A stretch of 41,195 nucleotides of DNA from NCBI GenBank assembly GCA_024712425.1, contig JAKRWE010000004.1:1-41195 (forward strand). Direction: 5' to 3'. Shown here in pieces: positions 7,934 through 16,799 of this stretch. The position numbers were made by a program, and so were the translations under genes. Each line of letters starts with the position of its first letter. The stretch's first letter is position 1. This DNA is from Chromatiales bacterium. GTDB taxonomy: Bacteria; Pseudomonadota; Gammaproteobacteria; Chromatiales; Chromatiaceae. The notes below the pieces were generated by a model. The model ran no database searches. It was not told where the DNA came from and worked only from the letters and a program-made list of their open reading frames with translations.

Positions 7934-8890
7934 ATGGCAGAGGCAACCGGTTCGGTCGTCAGCGATAAGAAGGCGGGCAGAAAATCCGCCAAGGGCAAGA
8001 AAAATGGCAAGCGTAACGGCGTGAAGCTCCCCACGGAGCTGGCGGTTACCTCGCTCAAGGATCTGTTCAAGCGCAACATCTACCCCTACAAGAAGAAGAT
8101 GAAGCGCAAGCAGTACGAGGAGGAGAAGTACCGCCTCCAGATCGAGCTGCTCAAGATGCAGAACTGGGTCAAGGATAGTGGCGAGCGTATCGTGATCCTG
8201 TTCGAGGGCAGGGACGCGGCCGGCAAGGGCGGGACCATCAAGCGCATGATGGAGCATCTCAACCCCCGGGGCGCCCGGGTGGTGGCCCTGGAGAAACCCA
8301 GTGAACGCGAAAAGGGTGAATGGTACTTCCAGCGCTATATCCAGAATCTCCCCAGTTCGGGCGAGATCGTCCTGTTCGACCGCTCCTGGTACAACCGTGC
8401 CGGCGTCGAGCGGGTCATGGGCTTCTGTACCGCCACCGAGTACCTGGAGTTCCTGCGCCAGGCGCCTGAGTTCGAGCGTATGCTGGTGCGCAGCGGCATC
8501 CGTCTGTTCAAGCTGTGGTTCTCGGTCAGCCGCGGCGAACAAGTGCGTCGTTTCAAGGCGCGCGAACACGATCCGCTCAAGCAGTGGAAGCTGAGCCCGG
8601 TGGATCTCGCCTCGCTCGACAAGTGGGACGACTACACCGAGGCCAAGGAGGCCATGTTCTTCCATACCGACACCGCAGATGCGCCCTGGACCGTGATCAA
8701 GTCCGATGACAAGAAACGGGCGCGGCTCAACGCCATGCGCCACGTGCTGTCCCAGGTACCCTATGCGGGCAAGGATATGGACGTGGTCGGTGAGCCGGAC
8801 CCCCTGATCGTGGGCGATACCTCCGATATCTACGAGGAAGGCGAACACAGCATGGCCTCGGTCGCCATCCCCGCCAATCTGAAGAACTGA
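7934..8890 (+). CDS. ppk2: Polyphosphate kinase 2, class I
   Basis: PPK2 enzymes transfer phosphate between polyphosphate and nucleoside diphosphates, generally favouring nucleotide synthesis. The 318-residue single-domain protein has a lysine-rich N-terminal tail (residues 10-30, low complexity), a Walker A loop FEGRDAAGKGG (about residue 91), the conserved EKPSEREKGEWYFQRYI block, Walker B DRSWYNRAGVERVMGF and the REHDPLKQWKLSPVD lid region. The ATG at 7934 is preceded by GGAGAAGG at 8-bp spacing, making it better than the upstream TTG. The C-terminal tail (GEHSMASVAIPANLKN) is not a known domain. A small unknown gene follows after 13 bp. Confidence 0.94.
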   Translation: MAEATGSVVSDKKAGRKSAKGKKNGKRNGVKLPTELAVTSLKDLFKRNIYPYKKKMKRKQYEEEKYRLQIELLKMQNWVKDSGERIVILFEGRDAAGKGGTIKRMMEHLNPRGARVVALEKPSEREKGEWYFQRYIQNLPSSGEIVLFDRSWYNRAGVERVMGFCTATEYLEFLRQAPEFERMLVRSGIRLFKLWFSVSRGEQVRRFKAREHDPLKQWKLSPVDLASLDKWDDYTEAKEAMFFHTDTADAPWTVIKSDDKKRARLNAMRHVLSQVPYAGKDMDVVGEPDPLIVGDTSDIYEEGEHSMASVAIPANLKN

Positions 8891-8903
8891 TGGAGCCGGC
8901 CCG

Positions 8904-9146
8904 ATGAGTCAGCATTACGAAAGAAACGCGGAAGCGGTTGTTAAGGGGTTTCTGGATCTGCTGGATGCCGAGGCGAGGAAATGTATTTCCCAGGCGCAAC
9001 GGGACGAGCTCAGCATGATGATCGAGTTGGCGATCAGCACCGCCGTTCTGGAGCAGCTGGAGGCGGTCGCCGATGAGGTTGCGGACATCTCGATCCTGAT
9101 AAGACGGCGCGCTGAACGCTACGACCAGGGCGATCAGGCGGCCTGA
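8904..9146 (+). CDS. Small hypothetical protein (80 residues) downstream of ppk2
   Basis: I do not recognise the family. It is a small acidic all-helix protein: VVKGFLDLLDAEARKCISQA, a DELSMMIELAIST helix, then LEQLEAVADEVADISILIRR with heptad spacing that could form a coiled coil. There is one cysteine and no signal or membrane segment. The gene begins 13 bp after ppk2, suggesting one transcript. A role as a partner or regulator of PPK2 is only a guess from position. Confidence 0.6.
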   Translation: MSQHYERNAEAVVKGFLDLLDAEARKCISQAQRDELSMMIELAISTAVLEQLEAVADEVADISILIRRRAERYDQGDQAA

Positions 9147-9181
9147 GCATCCGCTCCGGCTGCGGGGGGCACGTCATCTGG

Positions 9182-9267
9182 CGTAGCCTGATGAGCCGTA
9201 GCGGAATCCGGGAGGCGCCCTTCGAAGGTGCCCTGGATTGCACTGCGTTTCATCCATGCTACGAGCG
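9182..9267. repeat. Intergenic palindromic repeat (GTAGCC..GGAT type)
   Basis: CGTAGCCTGATGAGCCGTAG and the answering CATCCATGCTACGAGC form an imperfect inverted repeat. Related units occur at 13066, 16197 and 30236. This is the common gammaproteobacterial intergenic family with a GTAGCCCGGATG core; the copy here is degenerate. Confidence 0.6.
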
Positions 9268-9281
9268 TACGAAATTGGCAC

Positions 9282-9309
9282 TTCACAAATCCGTGAATTT
9301 GCGTAGAAT
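9282..9309 (+). promoter_or_regulatory. Promoter of the rpsP-rimM-trmD-rplS operon
   Basis: TTCACA at 9282-9287, a 16-bp spacer and TAGAAT at 9304-9309 form a plausible sigma-70 promoter. It leaves a leader of roughly 95 bases before rpsP. I see no strong hairpin in the leader. Confidence 0.65.
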
Positions 9310-9413
9310 ACGCGGTTTCCTTCGTGGGGCACTTTGCGATTGGCGCGTTTGGGGCGGCGATCGTGTTTGGCAGTGGCCCGGAAATGGTAACGAACTTACA
9401 GGCTGATTAAGAC

Positions 9414-9671
9414 ATGGTTTCGATTCGTCTTGCCAGAAGCGGCGCCAAAAAGCGTCCTTTCTATCATCTCGTCGCAGCTGACTCGCGTCGTTCTCGCGGT
9501 GGCCGCTACATTGAGCGTCTTGGTTTCTTCAACCCGATCGCGGTCGAGGGCGAGGAAGGTCTGCGCATCGATCTGGAGCGCGTCGACTACTGGGTCTCGG
9601 TAGGCGCCAAGCTGTCCGATCGGGCCACCAAGCTGGTCGAGGCCTATCGCAAGGATGCTGCCGCAGCCTGA
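9414..9671 (+). CDS. rpsP: 30S ribosomal protein S16
   Basis: This 85-residue small-subunit protein is typical in sequence: [20 protein letters not shown] at the start, then [18 protein letters not shown] and the [15 protein letters not shown] helix. It binds 16S rRNA early in assembly. First gene of the conserved rpsP-rimM-trmD-rplS operon. Confidence 0.98.
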   Translation: MVSIRLARSGAKKRPFYHLVAADSRRSRGGRYIERLGFFNPIAVEGEEGLRIDLERVDYWVSVGAKLSDRATKLVEAYRKDAAAA

Positions 9672-9706
9672 TTGCTGCCGGCGTCCGTGGCTCGGACGCG
9701 CTTGAG

Positions 9707-10264
9707 ATGAGCGAAACGGGCGAAAAACGATACAACAGCACCGGGGGTGACGAGGGAAGGCTCGTCACCCTCGGTCGCGTTACCGGGGCGCATGGGCTGC
9801 AGGGATGGATCAAGGTCTATTCCGACACCGTGCCGCGGGAGAACATCGCCAGCTACGGGCATCTGCTGTTGAACAGCGGGGCCGGTTGGCAGCGCTGGAA
9901 ACTCAGCGCCGGTCGCCGCCAGGGCAAGTACGTGGTGCTCAAGCTCAAGGGCTGTAACGACCGCAATGCGGCCGAGGGTCTGGTGGGGGCGCTGATCGCG
10001 ATAGAACGCGATCAGCTGCCGCACCTGGATGAGACCGGCGAGTATTACTGGACCGACCTGCAGGGACTGGCGGTCGAGACCCTCTCGGGGGAGCCGCTGG
10101 GCAGGCTGGATCACCTGTTCGAAACCGGCGCGAACGACGTGATGGTGGTTCGCGGCGAGCGCGAAAGGCTGATCCCCTTCCTCTGGGGGCAGGTGGTGCA
10201 GGACGTGGACCTGGCCGCCGGGCTGATCCGGGTGGACTGGGACCCTGAATTTCGAGGCCGGTGA
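9707..10264 (+). CDS. rimM: RimM, 16S rRNA processing / 30S maturation factor
   Basis: RimM binds S19 and helps mature the head of the 30S subunit. The 185-residue protein has the N-terminal beta-barrel ([19 protein letters not shown], about residues 21-39) and a C-terminal PRC-barrel domain beginning at [13 protein letters not shown] (about residue 110). The last bases (TGA at 10262-10264) overlap a potential GTG start of trmD. There is an N-terminal extension of roughly 18 residues before the barrel, a little longer than in E. coli. Confidence 0.97.
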   Translation: MSETGEKRYNSTGGDEGRLVTLGRVTGAHGLQGWIKVYSDTVPRENIASYGHLLLNSGAGWQRWKLSAGRRQGKYVVLKLKGCNDRNAAEGLVGALIAIERDQLPHLDETGEYYWTDLQGLAVETLSGEPLGRLDHLFETGANDVMVVRGERERLIPFLWGQVVQDVDLAAGLIRVDWDPEFRGR

Positions 10265-10269
10265 GCGGT

Positions 10270-11013
10270 ATGCGATTCGATGTCGTGACGCTGTTTCCCG
10301 GTATGTTCGAGGCGCTGCGCGAGGGTATCCCGGGGCGCGCCCTGGACAAGGGACTGGCGGAGCTGGTGACGTGGAATCCACGGGATTACACGCATGATGT
10401 GCACCGCACGGTCGATGACCGCCCCTATGGCGGCGGGCCGGGTATGGTGATGAAGGTCGAGCCCCTGCAGGCGGCCATCGAGTCGGCCAGGGCGGCGGCA
10501 CCGCACAGCCCGGTGTTGTACCTGAGTCCACAGGGGCGACGCTTCGACCAAGCGGCGGCCGAGCGCATGGCGGCGCTGCCGGGTGTGATCCTGGTGGCGG
10601 GGCGCTACGAGGGGATCGACGAGCGGCTGATCGAGGCGCTGGTCGACGAGGAATGGTCGGTAGGTGATTACGTGCTCTCGGGCGGGGAATTGCCTGCCAT
10701 GGTGATGATGGACAGTATCATCCGCCTGCTGCCGGGGGCACTGGGGCACGCGGATTCGGCGCGGCAGGACTCGTTCTTCGACGGCCTGCTCGACTGCCCG
10801 CATTACACACGGCCCGAGGAAGTGCTCGGGCGGCGGGTGCCAGAGGTGCTGACCTCGGGCAACCACGAACAGATCAGACGCTGGCGCCTGATGCAGGCGC
10901 TGGGTCGAACCTGGCTGAGACGTCCGGAGCTGTTGCAGGCAAGGGAACTCAGCGAGGAGGAGCAGAAACTGCTCGATGATTTCAAACGTGCCCGTGAGGG
11001 CGCAGCCGATTGA
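10270..11013 (+). CDS. trmD: TrmD, tRNA (guanine-N1)-methyltransferase
   Basis: TrmD methylates G37 of tRNAs with G at position 36, preventing frameshifting. The 247-residue protein opens [16 protein letters not shown] and has [15 protein letters not shown], then the trefoil-knot SAM-binding region [12 protein letters not shown] and [14 protein letters not shown], and ends with the [20 protein letters not shown] helix. I chose ATG 10270 because it aligns with family N-termini. A GTG at 10261 that overlaps the rimM stop would add three residues and could instead allow translational coupling. Confidence 0.96.
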   Translation: MRFDVVTLFPGMFEALREGIPGRALDKGLAELVTWNPRDYTHDVHRTVDDRPYGGGPGMVMKVEPLQAAIESARAAAPHSPVLYLSPQGRRFDQAAAERMAALPGVILVAGRYEGIDERLIEALVDEEWSVGDYVLSGGELPAMVMMDSIIRLLPGALGHADSARQDSFFDGLLDCPHYTRPEEVLGRRVPEVLTSGNHEQIRRWRLMQALGRTWLRRPELLQARELSEEEQKLLDDFKRAREGAAD

Positions 11014-11054
11014 CAGATCGTGCCGGGAGGCACCATTTTCCAGGAGCCAGGTCG

Positions 11055-11408
11055 ATGAGCAACATCATCCAGGAACTCGAAGCAGAACAGATGAACAAGG
11101 ACATTCCGGAGTTTGGTCCGGGGGACACCATCGTTGTTCGTGTCAAAGTAAAGGAAGGCAACCGTGAGCGCCTGCAGGCGTTCGAGGGCGTGTGCATTGT
11201 CAAGCGCAATCGTGGCTTGAACTCGGCCTTTACCGTGCGCAAGATCTCGCACGGCGAGGGTGTGGAGCGTGTGTTCCAGACCTACAGCCCGCAGATCGCC
11301 TCCATCGAGGTCAAGCGCCGTGGCGACGTGCGCCGCGCCAAGCTGTACTACCTGCGCGGTCGTACCGGCAAGGCGGCCCGCATCAAGGAAAAGATCGCCA
11401 CCAAGTAA
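11055..11408 (+). CDS. rplS: 50S ribosomal protein L19
   Basis: This 117-residue ribosomal protein lies at the 30S-50S interface. The sequence is close to the E. coli protein: [49 protein letters not shown] and [11 protein letters not shown]. The ATG at 11055 follows AGGAGCCAGG. It is the last gene of the operon and is followed 7 bp later by a strong terminator. Confidence 0.98.
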   Translation: MSNIIQELEAEQMNKDIPEFGPGDTIVVRVKVKEGNRERLQAFEGVCIVKRNRGLNSAFTVRKISHGEGVERVFQTYSPQIASIEVKRRGDVRRAKLYYLRGRTGKAARIKEKIATK

Positions 11409-11414
11409 CGGCCT

Positions 11415-11445
11415 TGGCGCCGGTAGAGCCGGCGCCAGTCGTTTT
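11415..11445 (+). terminator. Rho-independent terminator after rplS
   Basis: A 9-bp perfect stem (TGGCGCCGG / CCGGCGCCA) with a 5-base loop TAGAG is followed by GTCGTTTT. It lies 7 bp after the rplS stop, where the operon is expected to end. Confidence 0.85.
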
Positions 11446-11592
11446 CCTGCAAGGCCACCCGGTTGCGTGCCCGGCGGCCTTTTGTCGTTTACGATTTCCC
11501 CGTTCGAAATCGGTTCGGGGCGGGCGCTTCCCAGGCAGGGCGCGCCGCCCCGCGCCTTTGCCCATCCCGCGGTGGGCGGTGATAATGGCGGC

Positions 11593-13038
11593 ATGACCCG
11601 ACACACCAAGAGCTTCTACTGGCACGACTACGAGACCTGGGGAGCCGACCCCTCGCGTGACCGCGCGGCGCAGTTCGCCGGCCTGCGCACCGACCTGGAC
11701 TTCAATCCCATCGGCGATCCGCTGGTGATCTACGCCCGGCCCGCCGACGACATGCTGCCGCAGCCCGGCGCCTGCATGGTGACCGGCATCTCACCCCAGC
11801 ACGCCCTGGCCGAGGGGGTGCCGGAGGCCGATTTCTTCCGCTTCATCCATGCCGAGATGAGCCAGCCCGGCACCTGTTCGCTGGGCTACAACACTATCCG
11901 CTTCGATGACGAGGTCACCCGCTATGGCCTGTACCGCAACTTCTTCGACCCCTATGAACGGGAATGGCGAAACGGCAACTCGCGCTGGGACATGATCGAC
12001 GTGGTGCGCCTGACCCGGGCGCTGCGCCCCGAGGGTATCGAGTGGCCACAGAAGGAGGGCGGCGTTACCAGCTTTCGCCTGGAAGAGCTGACCGCGGCTA
12101 ATGGCATAGAGCACGTGGGTGCGCATGACGCCCTGGCCGATGTGTGGGCCACCATCGGTATGGCGCGCCTGATCCGCGAGCGCCAGCCGCGCCTGTTCGA
12201 CTACGTGCTCAGCCACCGCGACAAACATACCCTGGGCGCGATGCTGGATGTGGGCATACAGCAGCCGTTGCTGCACGTCTCTGCGCGCTATCCGGCGCGT
12301 CTCGGCTGCATCGCCGCGGTTCTGCCGCTGGCCATGAATCCGCGCAACCGCAACAGCGTGATCGTCTATGACCTGCGGGTCGATCCAGAGCCGCTGCTCA
12401 GTCTCTCCGCGGATGAGCTGCGCGAGCGTCTGCACACCCGCAGCGAGGATCTGCCGCAAGGGGTCGAGCGCATCCCGCTGAAGGAGATCCATGTCAACAA
12501 GGCCCCGGTGGTGGTGCCCATGAACACCCTGACCGACGTGGCGCGCGATGAATGGCGGATGGACGCCGCGACCGAGCAGCGGCACCTGCAGGTCCTGCTA
12601 CAGCATCGGGCGGCCCTGCAGGACAAGTTGGCAGCGGTCTTCGCCGAACGGGACTTCCCCTCGCGGGACGATCCCGATCTCGACCTGTACGGTGGTTTTC
12701 TCAGCGATGCGGACCGGCGCCGCTGCGAGCAGGTGAGGGCGACCGCCCCGGAGGATCTGGCTTGCCTGCACCCGGGGTTCGACGCGCCCAAACTGGAGAC
12801 GCTGCTGTTCCGCTACCGCGCGCGCAACTGGCCGGAGACCCTCAGCGCCGCGGAGCGGGAACGCTGGGACGGCTATCGCCGGCAACGCGTGACCGATCCG
12901 GATGGAGGCTCCAGTATCGTGCTGGACGAATACCGTCGGCAGCTCTCCAAACTCGCCGTTGATACCGCGCTGCCAGCGGACCGGCGTGAGGTGGTGAGCG
13001 AGCTACTCGACTGGCCGGAGCAGATCGGACTGATCTGA
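11593..13038 (+). CDS. sbcB: Exonuclease I (SbcB)
   Basis: ExoI degrades single-stranded DNA 3' to 5' and acts in recombination and mismatch repair. The 481-residue protein has the DEDD exonuclease domain first (SFYWHDYETWGADPSRDRAAQ, with D-Y-E near residue 12), SLGYNTIRFDDEVTRY, and GAHDALADVWATI containing the last acidic residues. The SH3-like and C-terminal helical domains follow. Length is close to the 475 residues of the E. coli enzyme. The ATG at 11593 matches family starts; the frame stays open upstream into rplS only by chance. Confidence 0.96.
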   Translation: MTRHTKSFYWHDYETWGADPSRDRAAQFAGLRTDLDFNPIGDPLVIYARPADDMLPQPGACMVTGISPQHALAEGVPEADFFRFIHAEMSQPGTCSLGYNTIRFDDEVTRYGLYRNFFDPYEREWRNGNSRWDMIDVVRLTRALRPEGIEWPQKEGGVTSFRLEELTAANGIEHVGAHDALADVWATIGMARLIRERQPRLFDYVLSHRDKHTLGAMLDVGIQQPLLHVSARYPARLGCIAAVLPLAMNPRNRNSVIVYDLRVDPEPLLSLSADELRERLHTRSEDLPQGVERIPLKEIHVNKAPVVVPMNTLTDVARDEWRMDAATEQRHLQVLLQHRAALQDKLAAVFAERDFPSRDDPDLDLYGGFLSDADRRRCEQVRATAPEDLACLHPGFDAPKLETLLFRYRARNWPETLSAAERERWDGYRRQRVTDPDGGSSIVLDEYRRQLSKLAVDTALPADRREVVSELLDWPEQIGLI

Positions 13039-13065
13039 CTGCCTGGACAGGGTTTGAGATGGATA

Positions 13066-13100
13066 CCCCGGGTTGCACTTCGTTTCACCCGGGCTACGGG
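13066..13100. repeat. Short intergenic palindrome (CCCGGGTTGC..CACCCGGGCTAC)
   Basis: CCCCGGGTTGCACTTCGTTT continues into CACCCGGGCTACGGG, making a compact inverted repeat just after sbcB. It is of the same family as 16197 and 30236. It could terminate sbcB transcripts. Confidence 0.65.
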
Positions 13101-13142
13101 TCGGTCCAGGGCCCCGTCATCCAAGTTCGTAACTCGCTGAAA

Positions 13143-13300
13143 GGTGGGGCGGGTAGTCTGCTCGGAAAACTTCGGCGGCAGGGATGCCGTCGTAGAGCCT
13201 ACGATGCACAGGGATGTGCGAGTGCCGCGGGAGGCAGGAAGCCGTAAGCGGCCATGGACGTATTCACGGCGTTTTTCCGAGCAGACTGCCCGTCTCACCC
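13143..13300. repeat. 158-bp hairpin-array element with ~27-bp inverted ends
   Basis: The ends (left core GTAGTCTGCTCGGAAAAC, right core GTTTTTCCGAGCAGACTGCC) are imperfect inverted repeats. Between them are successive small hairpins: GGCA-GGGA-TGCC at 13177, TCGTA-GAGCC-TACGA at 13190 and GCACA-GGGA-TGTGC at 13206, then weaker ones. There is no convincing coding sequence. It looks like a non-autonomous mobile or structured intergenic repeat; no target duplication is evident. Confidence 0.7.
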
Positions 13301-13354
13301 GAGTTAGATGATGGAACCTTGCGGGTCGGGGGTGCACATCGTTTCCCGGGCCAC

Positions 13355-14888
13355 CTATCGTTGCTGACGCCACCAGCGCTGCACGATGTCCGCGATATCC
13401 AGGTCGTCCGGGCCGTTGCGCCAGGCCTCGCCGACCACCAGCGCCTCGCCGCGGCGCAGGGCCGCCAGGGTCTCGGTGAGATCCTGCTCACCCTCCGGCA
13501 TCAGGCGCCGCACATAGGCCTGGTCGTCCGGGTTGGTGATGCGCATGCAGATATAGCTGCTGCACTGTGACAGCACCGTCTCCGACAGTTCCAGCGGACG
13601 CTGGCTGACCACGCACAGTCCCACGCCGTACTTGCGGCCCTCCTTGGCAATCCGTTCCACGGCCCGGCGGGTGGCGGCGTGCTGCAGGTCGGACTCCCTC
13701 GGGATGTACTGGTGCGCTTCCTTGCACACCAGCAGGATGGGGAACTCGTGACGGCGTGGATTCCAGTAGTTGAATTCGAAGGCCAGGCGTGCGATCTGGG
13801 CGGTGATGGTCGGGCGCACGTCGTGCGGCACGAAGCTCAGGTCGATGACGGTGATCGGTCGCTTGGGGTCGCCCAGGCCGATGAAGTCGCGCAGCAGTGA
13901 TTCCAGGTGAACCGATTCGGTGCGTTTCCTCGGCTTGAACAGAAAGCTGTAGCGCGAGTCGTTGAACATGGCCTGGAAGCGCACAGGGATTCGTCGAAAG
14001 CGCCGAACAGGGGGCCGCGGGTCTTGCCGAAGTCCATCTGCTGCTCATTGGCCTTCTTGAACTGCAGGTACATCTCCTTGATCGAGAAGTAGACCGGCGA
14101 ATCCACCGACAGGCTGTCGATGCCGAGGTTTCGGTTGGCCTTTTTGCGCAGCGTATAGAGGACCTCGCGCATGAAGGCGATCTGCAGCGAGGCGTTGGGG
14201 TTCGAGCGGTCGACCAGCAGGTCGATCATCTCGGCGTAGGTCAGCAGCCAGTAGGGGATCTCCAGCTGGCGGGCATCGACATGGCGTACCATGTCACCGG
14301 GAAAGGCGCTGTGCAGATTGCCTTCGTTGTCGCGCCAGCCGTACTCGCCGTGGATGTCGAGCAGCACCACGTGCGCCTTGGGCATGGCGCTGACCGTGCG
14401 TTGCAGAATGCTGCTGACCGTCCAGGATTTGCCGGAGCCCGACTGGCCGAGGATGGCCACGTGGCGACCGAACAGTGGATTGGGGTCGAAGTAGACCTTC
14501 AGGTCCTGGTACTGGCTGTGGCGGCCCAGGTGCAGGCCGTAGCGGCGATAGGCGTCGAACATCCCGGCCAGCCGGCTGGAGTCGACCACGCGCAGCTCCG
14601 CATTCAGCGGGGGTACTGGCTTACACCGCGGCTGAAGCGGCCATCGCTGCTGATATCGCCCAGCGGCATCAGCTGCAGGCGGGTAATGCCGTTCTCGATC
14701 CAGGAGCGAACCACGCGCACCAGCAGCTGCAGGTCGGGTGCCTTTATCAGCAGATGGGCACCGGCATGCGTTACGCTGGTATGATCGCTGGCCGAGAGTT
14801 TTTCAGGGTAATCGTCTGTCAGTGTGGCGGTGATATGGTGTGCCGATACATCGGTGATGTGGCCGATCGTGTCCAGGTTTTCTGACAT
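13355..14888 (-). pseudogene. HerA-like P-loop ATPase (DUF87 type), two frameshifts
   Basis: HerA-type hexameric ATPases translocate on DNA and often partner with the nuclease NurA or act in defence. Reading leftward: an N-terminal beta-barrel-like part from MSENLDTIGHITDV (ATG at 14888), then Walker A GQSGSGKSWTV, the DIHGEYGW Walker B-like segment, a helical insertion, VVSQRPLELSETVLSQC and a C-terminus ending RWWRQQR. The frame breaks twice: at the G run 14609-14613 (SQYP to PLNAELRV) and again between about 13980 and 14020 (GPLFGAFDES to RFQAMFNDS). With both repaired, the protein would be about 510 residues, a plausible full length. Both sites are single-base slips, so errors are possible. 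No nurA is adjacent. Confidence 0.8.
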
Positions 14889-15053
14889 CGCTGGCGCTGC
14901 CTCCATGAGTGACCAACCCGGATCATAATCCCCCCGCTCGCGGGAGGCAAAGAACCCGGGCACAGTTTGAACTCACGGCACAACCGTCCGTCCAAGGAGG
15001 TGGGACAAGAAATTGAAAAAACCGGTGTCTGCAACCGGTTCGAGGAGCAGTTC

Positions 15054-16181
15054 ATGAACAGAGTGACAGTGGTTGGTGCCGGCTTTGGCGCGCTGACGGC
15101 CATTCGGAGGCTGCGGGCCCTGGATGCCGGTCTGCAGATCGACGTAGTGGCGCCGAAGCCGGAATTCGTCTATTTCCCGGGCACCATCTGGATCCCGACG
15201 GGGCTGCGCAGGCCCGAGGACCTGGTGATCCCGCTGGACAATTTCTTCCGCAGGATGAAGGTGAACTACCACCAGGCGGAGGCCACCGGTCTGAGCGACG
15301 ATGCGCGCACGCTGCAGACCAGTGCAGGGGAGATCGCCAATGACGGCCTCATCATCGCCTCCGGCGGGCGTTTCATCCGCAAGGCGCCGGGTATCGAGCA
15401 CACCATCACCCCCTGTGGCGGCATCGCTGCGACCACCGAGATGCGTGATCGCCTGCAGCAGATGGACGGCGGCACCCTGGCCTTCGGCTTTGCCGGCAAC
15501 CCGAAGGAACCGCAGGCGATGCGTGGCGGTCCGGTGTTCGAATTCCTGTTCGGAATCGACACCTGGTTGCGTCAGCAGGGGCGGCGTGAGCGTTTCAAGC
15601 TGGTGTTCTTCACTCCTGCCGAGAAACTGGGTGCCCGTCTCGGACCCAAGGCGGTGCAGGGGCTGCTGCGCGAGATGAACAAGCGTGATATCGAAACCCA
15701 CCTGGGCCACAAGATGAAGGGCTTCGAGGCCAACCGGGTCAAGACCGAGGGGGGCGAGTTCGAGGCGGACCTGATCATGTTCATGCCCGGCATGACCGGC
15801 AACCCCTGGTTCGACAATGCCTCGCTGACCCGATCGGCGGGCGGCCTGCTCAAGGCCAATGCCCTGTGCCAGGTCGAGGGCGCGGAGCGGGTCTACGTGG
15901 CCGGTGATTCAGGCAGCTTCCCGGGGCCGGAATGGCTGCCCAAGCAGGCGCATATGGCCGATTTGCAGGCGGAGGCGGCAGCGGCGAACCTGCTGACCGA
16001 GCTCGGCGGCGGCACTCCGGACAAGACCTTCAAGGCCGAGTTGATGTGTATCGTTGATTCGCGCAACAAGGGAATGTACATCAGCCGCACCGAGCACTCG
16101 GGCAGGGTGCTGCCGGGCTCGGTGCTGTTCCACTGGGCCAAGCGTTTCTTCGAGTGGTGGTACTTGCGGCAATACCGCTAG
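15054..16181 (+). CDS. Sulfide:quinone oxidoreductase-like flavoprotein
   Basis: This 375-residue FAD protein belongs to the SQR/NDH-2 superfamily, which passes electrons from sulfide (or NADH) to quinone at the membrane. The Rossmann FAD motif VTVVGAGFGALTA is at residues 4-16. The region GTIWIPTGLRRPEDL resembles SQR, and the second FAD contact appears as RVYVAGDSGSFPGPEW. Cysteines occur in TPCGG, NALCQVEG and AELMCIVDS, but their spacing does not let me prove the SQR trisulfide pair. The C-terminus (VLFHWAKRFFEWWYLRQYR) is amphipathic and could anchor in the membrane. The ATG at 15054 follows GAGGAG. The convergent rhodanese gene supports a sulfur role. Confidence 0.8.
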   Translation: MNRVTVVGAGFGALTAIRRLRALDAGLQIDVVAPKPEFVYFPGTIWIPTGLRRPEDLVIPLDNFFRRMKVNYHQAEATGLSDDARTLQTSAGEIANDGLIIASGGRFIRKAPGIEHTITPCGGIAATTEMRDRLQQMDGGTLAFGFAGNPKEPQAMRGGPVFEFLFGIDTWLRQQGRRERFKLVFFTPAEKLGARLGPKAVQGLLREMNKRDIETHLGHKMKGFEANRVKTEGGEFEADLIMFMPGMTGNPWFDNASLTRSAGGLLKANALCQVEGAERVYVAGDSGSFPGPEWLPKQAHMADLQAEAAAANLLTELGGGTPDKTFKAELMCIVDSRNKGMYISRTEHSGRVLPGSVLFHWAKRFFEWWYLRQYR

Positions 16182-16196
16182 GGATCACCAATAGTC

Positions 16197-16272
16197 ATTC
16201 CCGGGTTGCGCTGCGCTCCACCCGGGTTACCCCGTAGCCTGGATGCTGGCTGCAGGCCAAAATCCGGGAAAC
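16197..16272. repeat. Intergenic palindromic repeat between convergent genes
   Basis: CATTCCCGGGTTGCGCTGCG followed by CACCCGGGTTAC, then GTAGCCTGGATGC and AATCCGGGA, gives two adjacent inverted units between the SQR-like and rhodanese genes. It probably terminates both transcripts. Confidence 0.65.
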
Positions 16273-16761
16273 TCACTCCGGCTCCACCCAGTCCACCGGC
16301 TTGCGCTGGTAGTCCAGCAGCTTGTTGGCGAAGTAGCGGTCACCCACCTCCGGATCGACCACATTGCCTTCCATGTCCACCAGCGGCAGGTCGTATTCGT
16401 TCCAGCCGCGCAGGCCGGTCTTGAGCGAGGTGACGTACTTGTAACCCATCTGCATCAGGGTGTAGGCGGCGAACACGCTGCGGCTGCCGGAGCGGCATAC
16501 CACCACGATCTGCCGGTTGCGCGCCTTGACCAGCTCGGGCTCGGTCTCCTCGTGGTCCCATTCCACCGCTGTCTCGAGGATGCCGCGCGATACGTGCAGG
16601 GAGTCCTCGATATGCATGGTGTCGTATTCGTAGCCCTCGCGCACGTCGAGGAACAGCAGGTCGTCCCCCTTGTTCATGCGCTCCTCCACGTCCCAGGGGA
16701 AGCATTCCTTTATCTGCGGCGCGATCTCCGCGACCAGGTCTTTGTAGGTTCTGCGTTTCAT
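16273..16761 (-). CDS. Rhodanese-domain protein
   Basis: Rhodaneses move sulfane sulfur through a persulfide on a loop cysteine. This 162-residue cytoplasmic protein has one rhodanese domain: LLFLDVREGYEYDTMHIEDS (about residues 35-54) and the active-site loop VVCRSGSRSVFAA with the catalytic Cys. The N-terminal region KDLVAEIAPQIKECFPWDVEE precedes the domain, and the C-terminal tail KLLDYQRKPVDWVEPE is outside it. It is convergent with the SQR-like gene and lies 38 bp downstream of the hyfI-like stop on the same strand, so it could be read as the last gene of the Hyf-like operon or have its own promoter. Confidence 0.9.
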   Translation of the reverse strand: MKRRTYKDLVAEIAPQIKECFPWDVEERMNKGDDLLFLDVREGYEYDTMHIEDSLHVSRGILETAVEWDHEETEPELVKARNRQIVVVCRSGSRSVFAAYTLMQMGYKYVTSLKTGLRGWNEYDLPLVDMEGNVVDPEVGDRYFANKLLDYQRKPVDWVEPE

Positions 16762-16799
16762 GCTCCAGGCCGGTTGCTCATGACTGAGTGGCCATTCTA

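Noticed and set aside
9191..9406. A 71-codon frame before rpsP
   Set aside because: It runs through a palindromic repeat and the rpsP promoter, with no ribosome site or family likeness.
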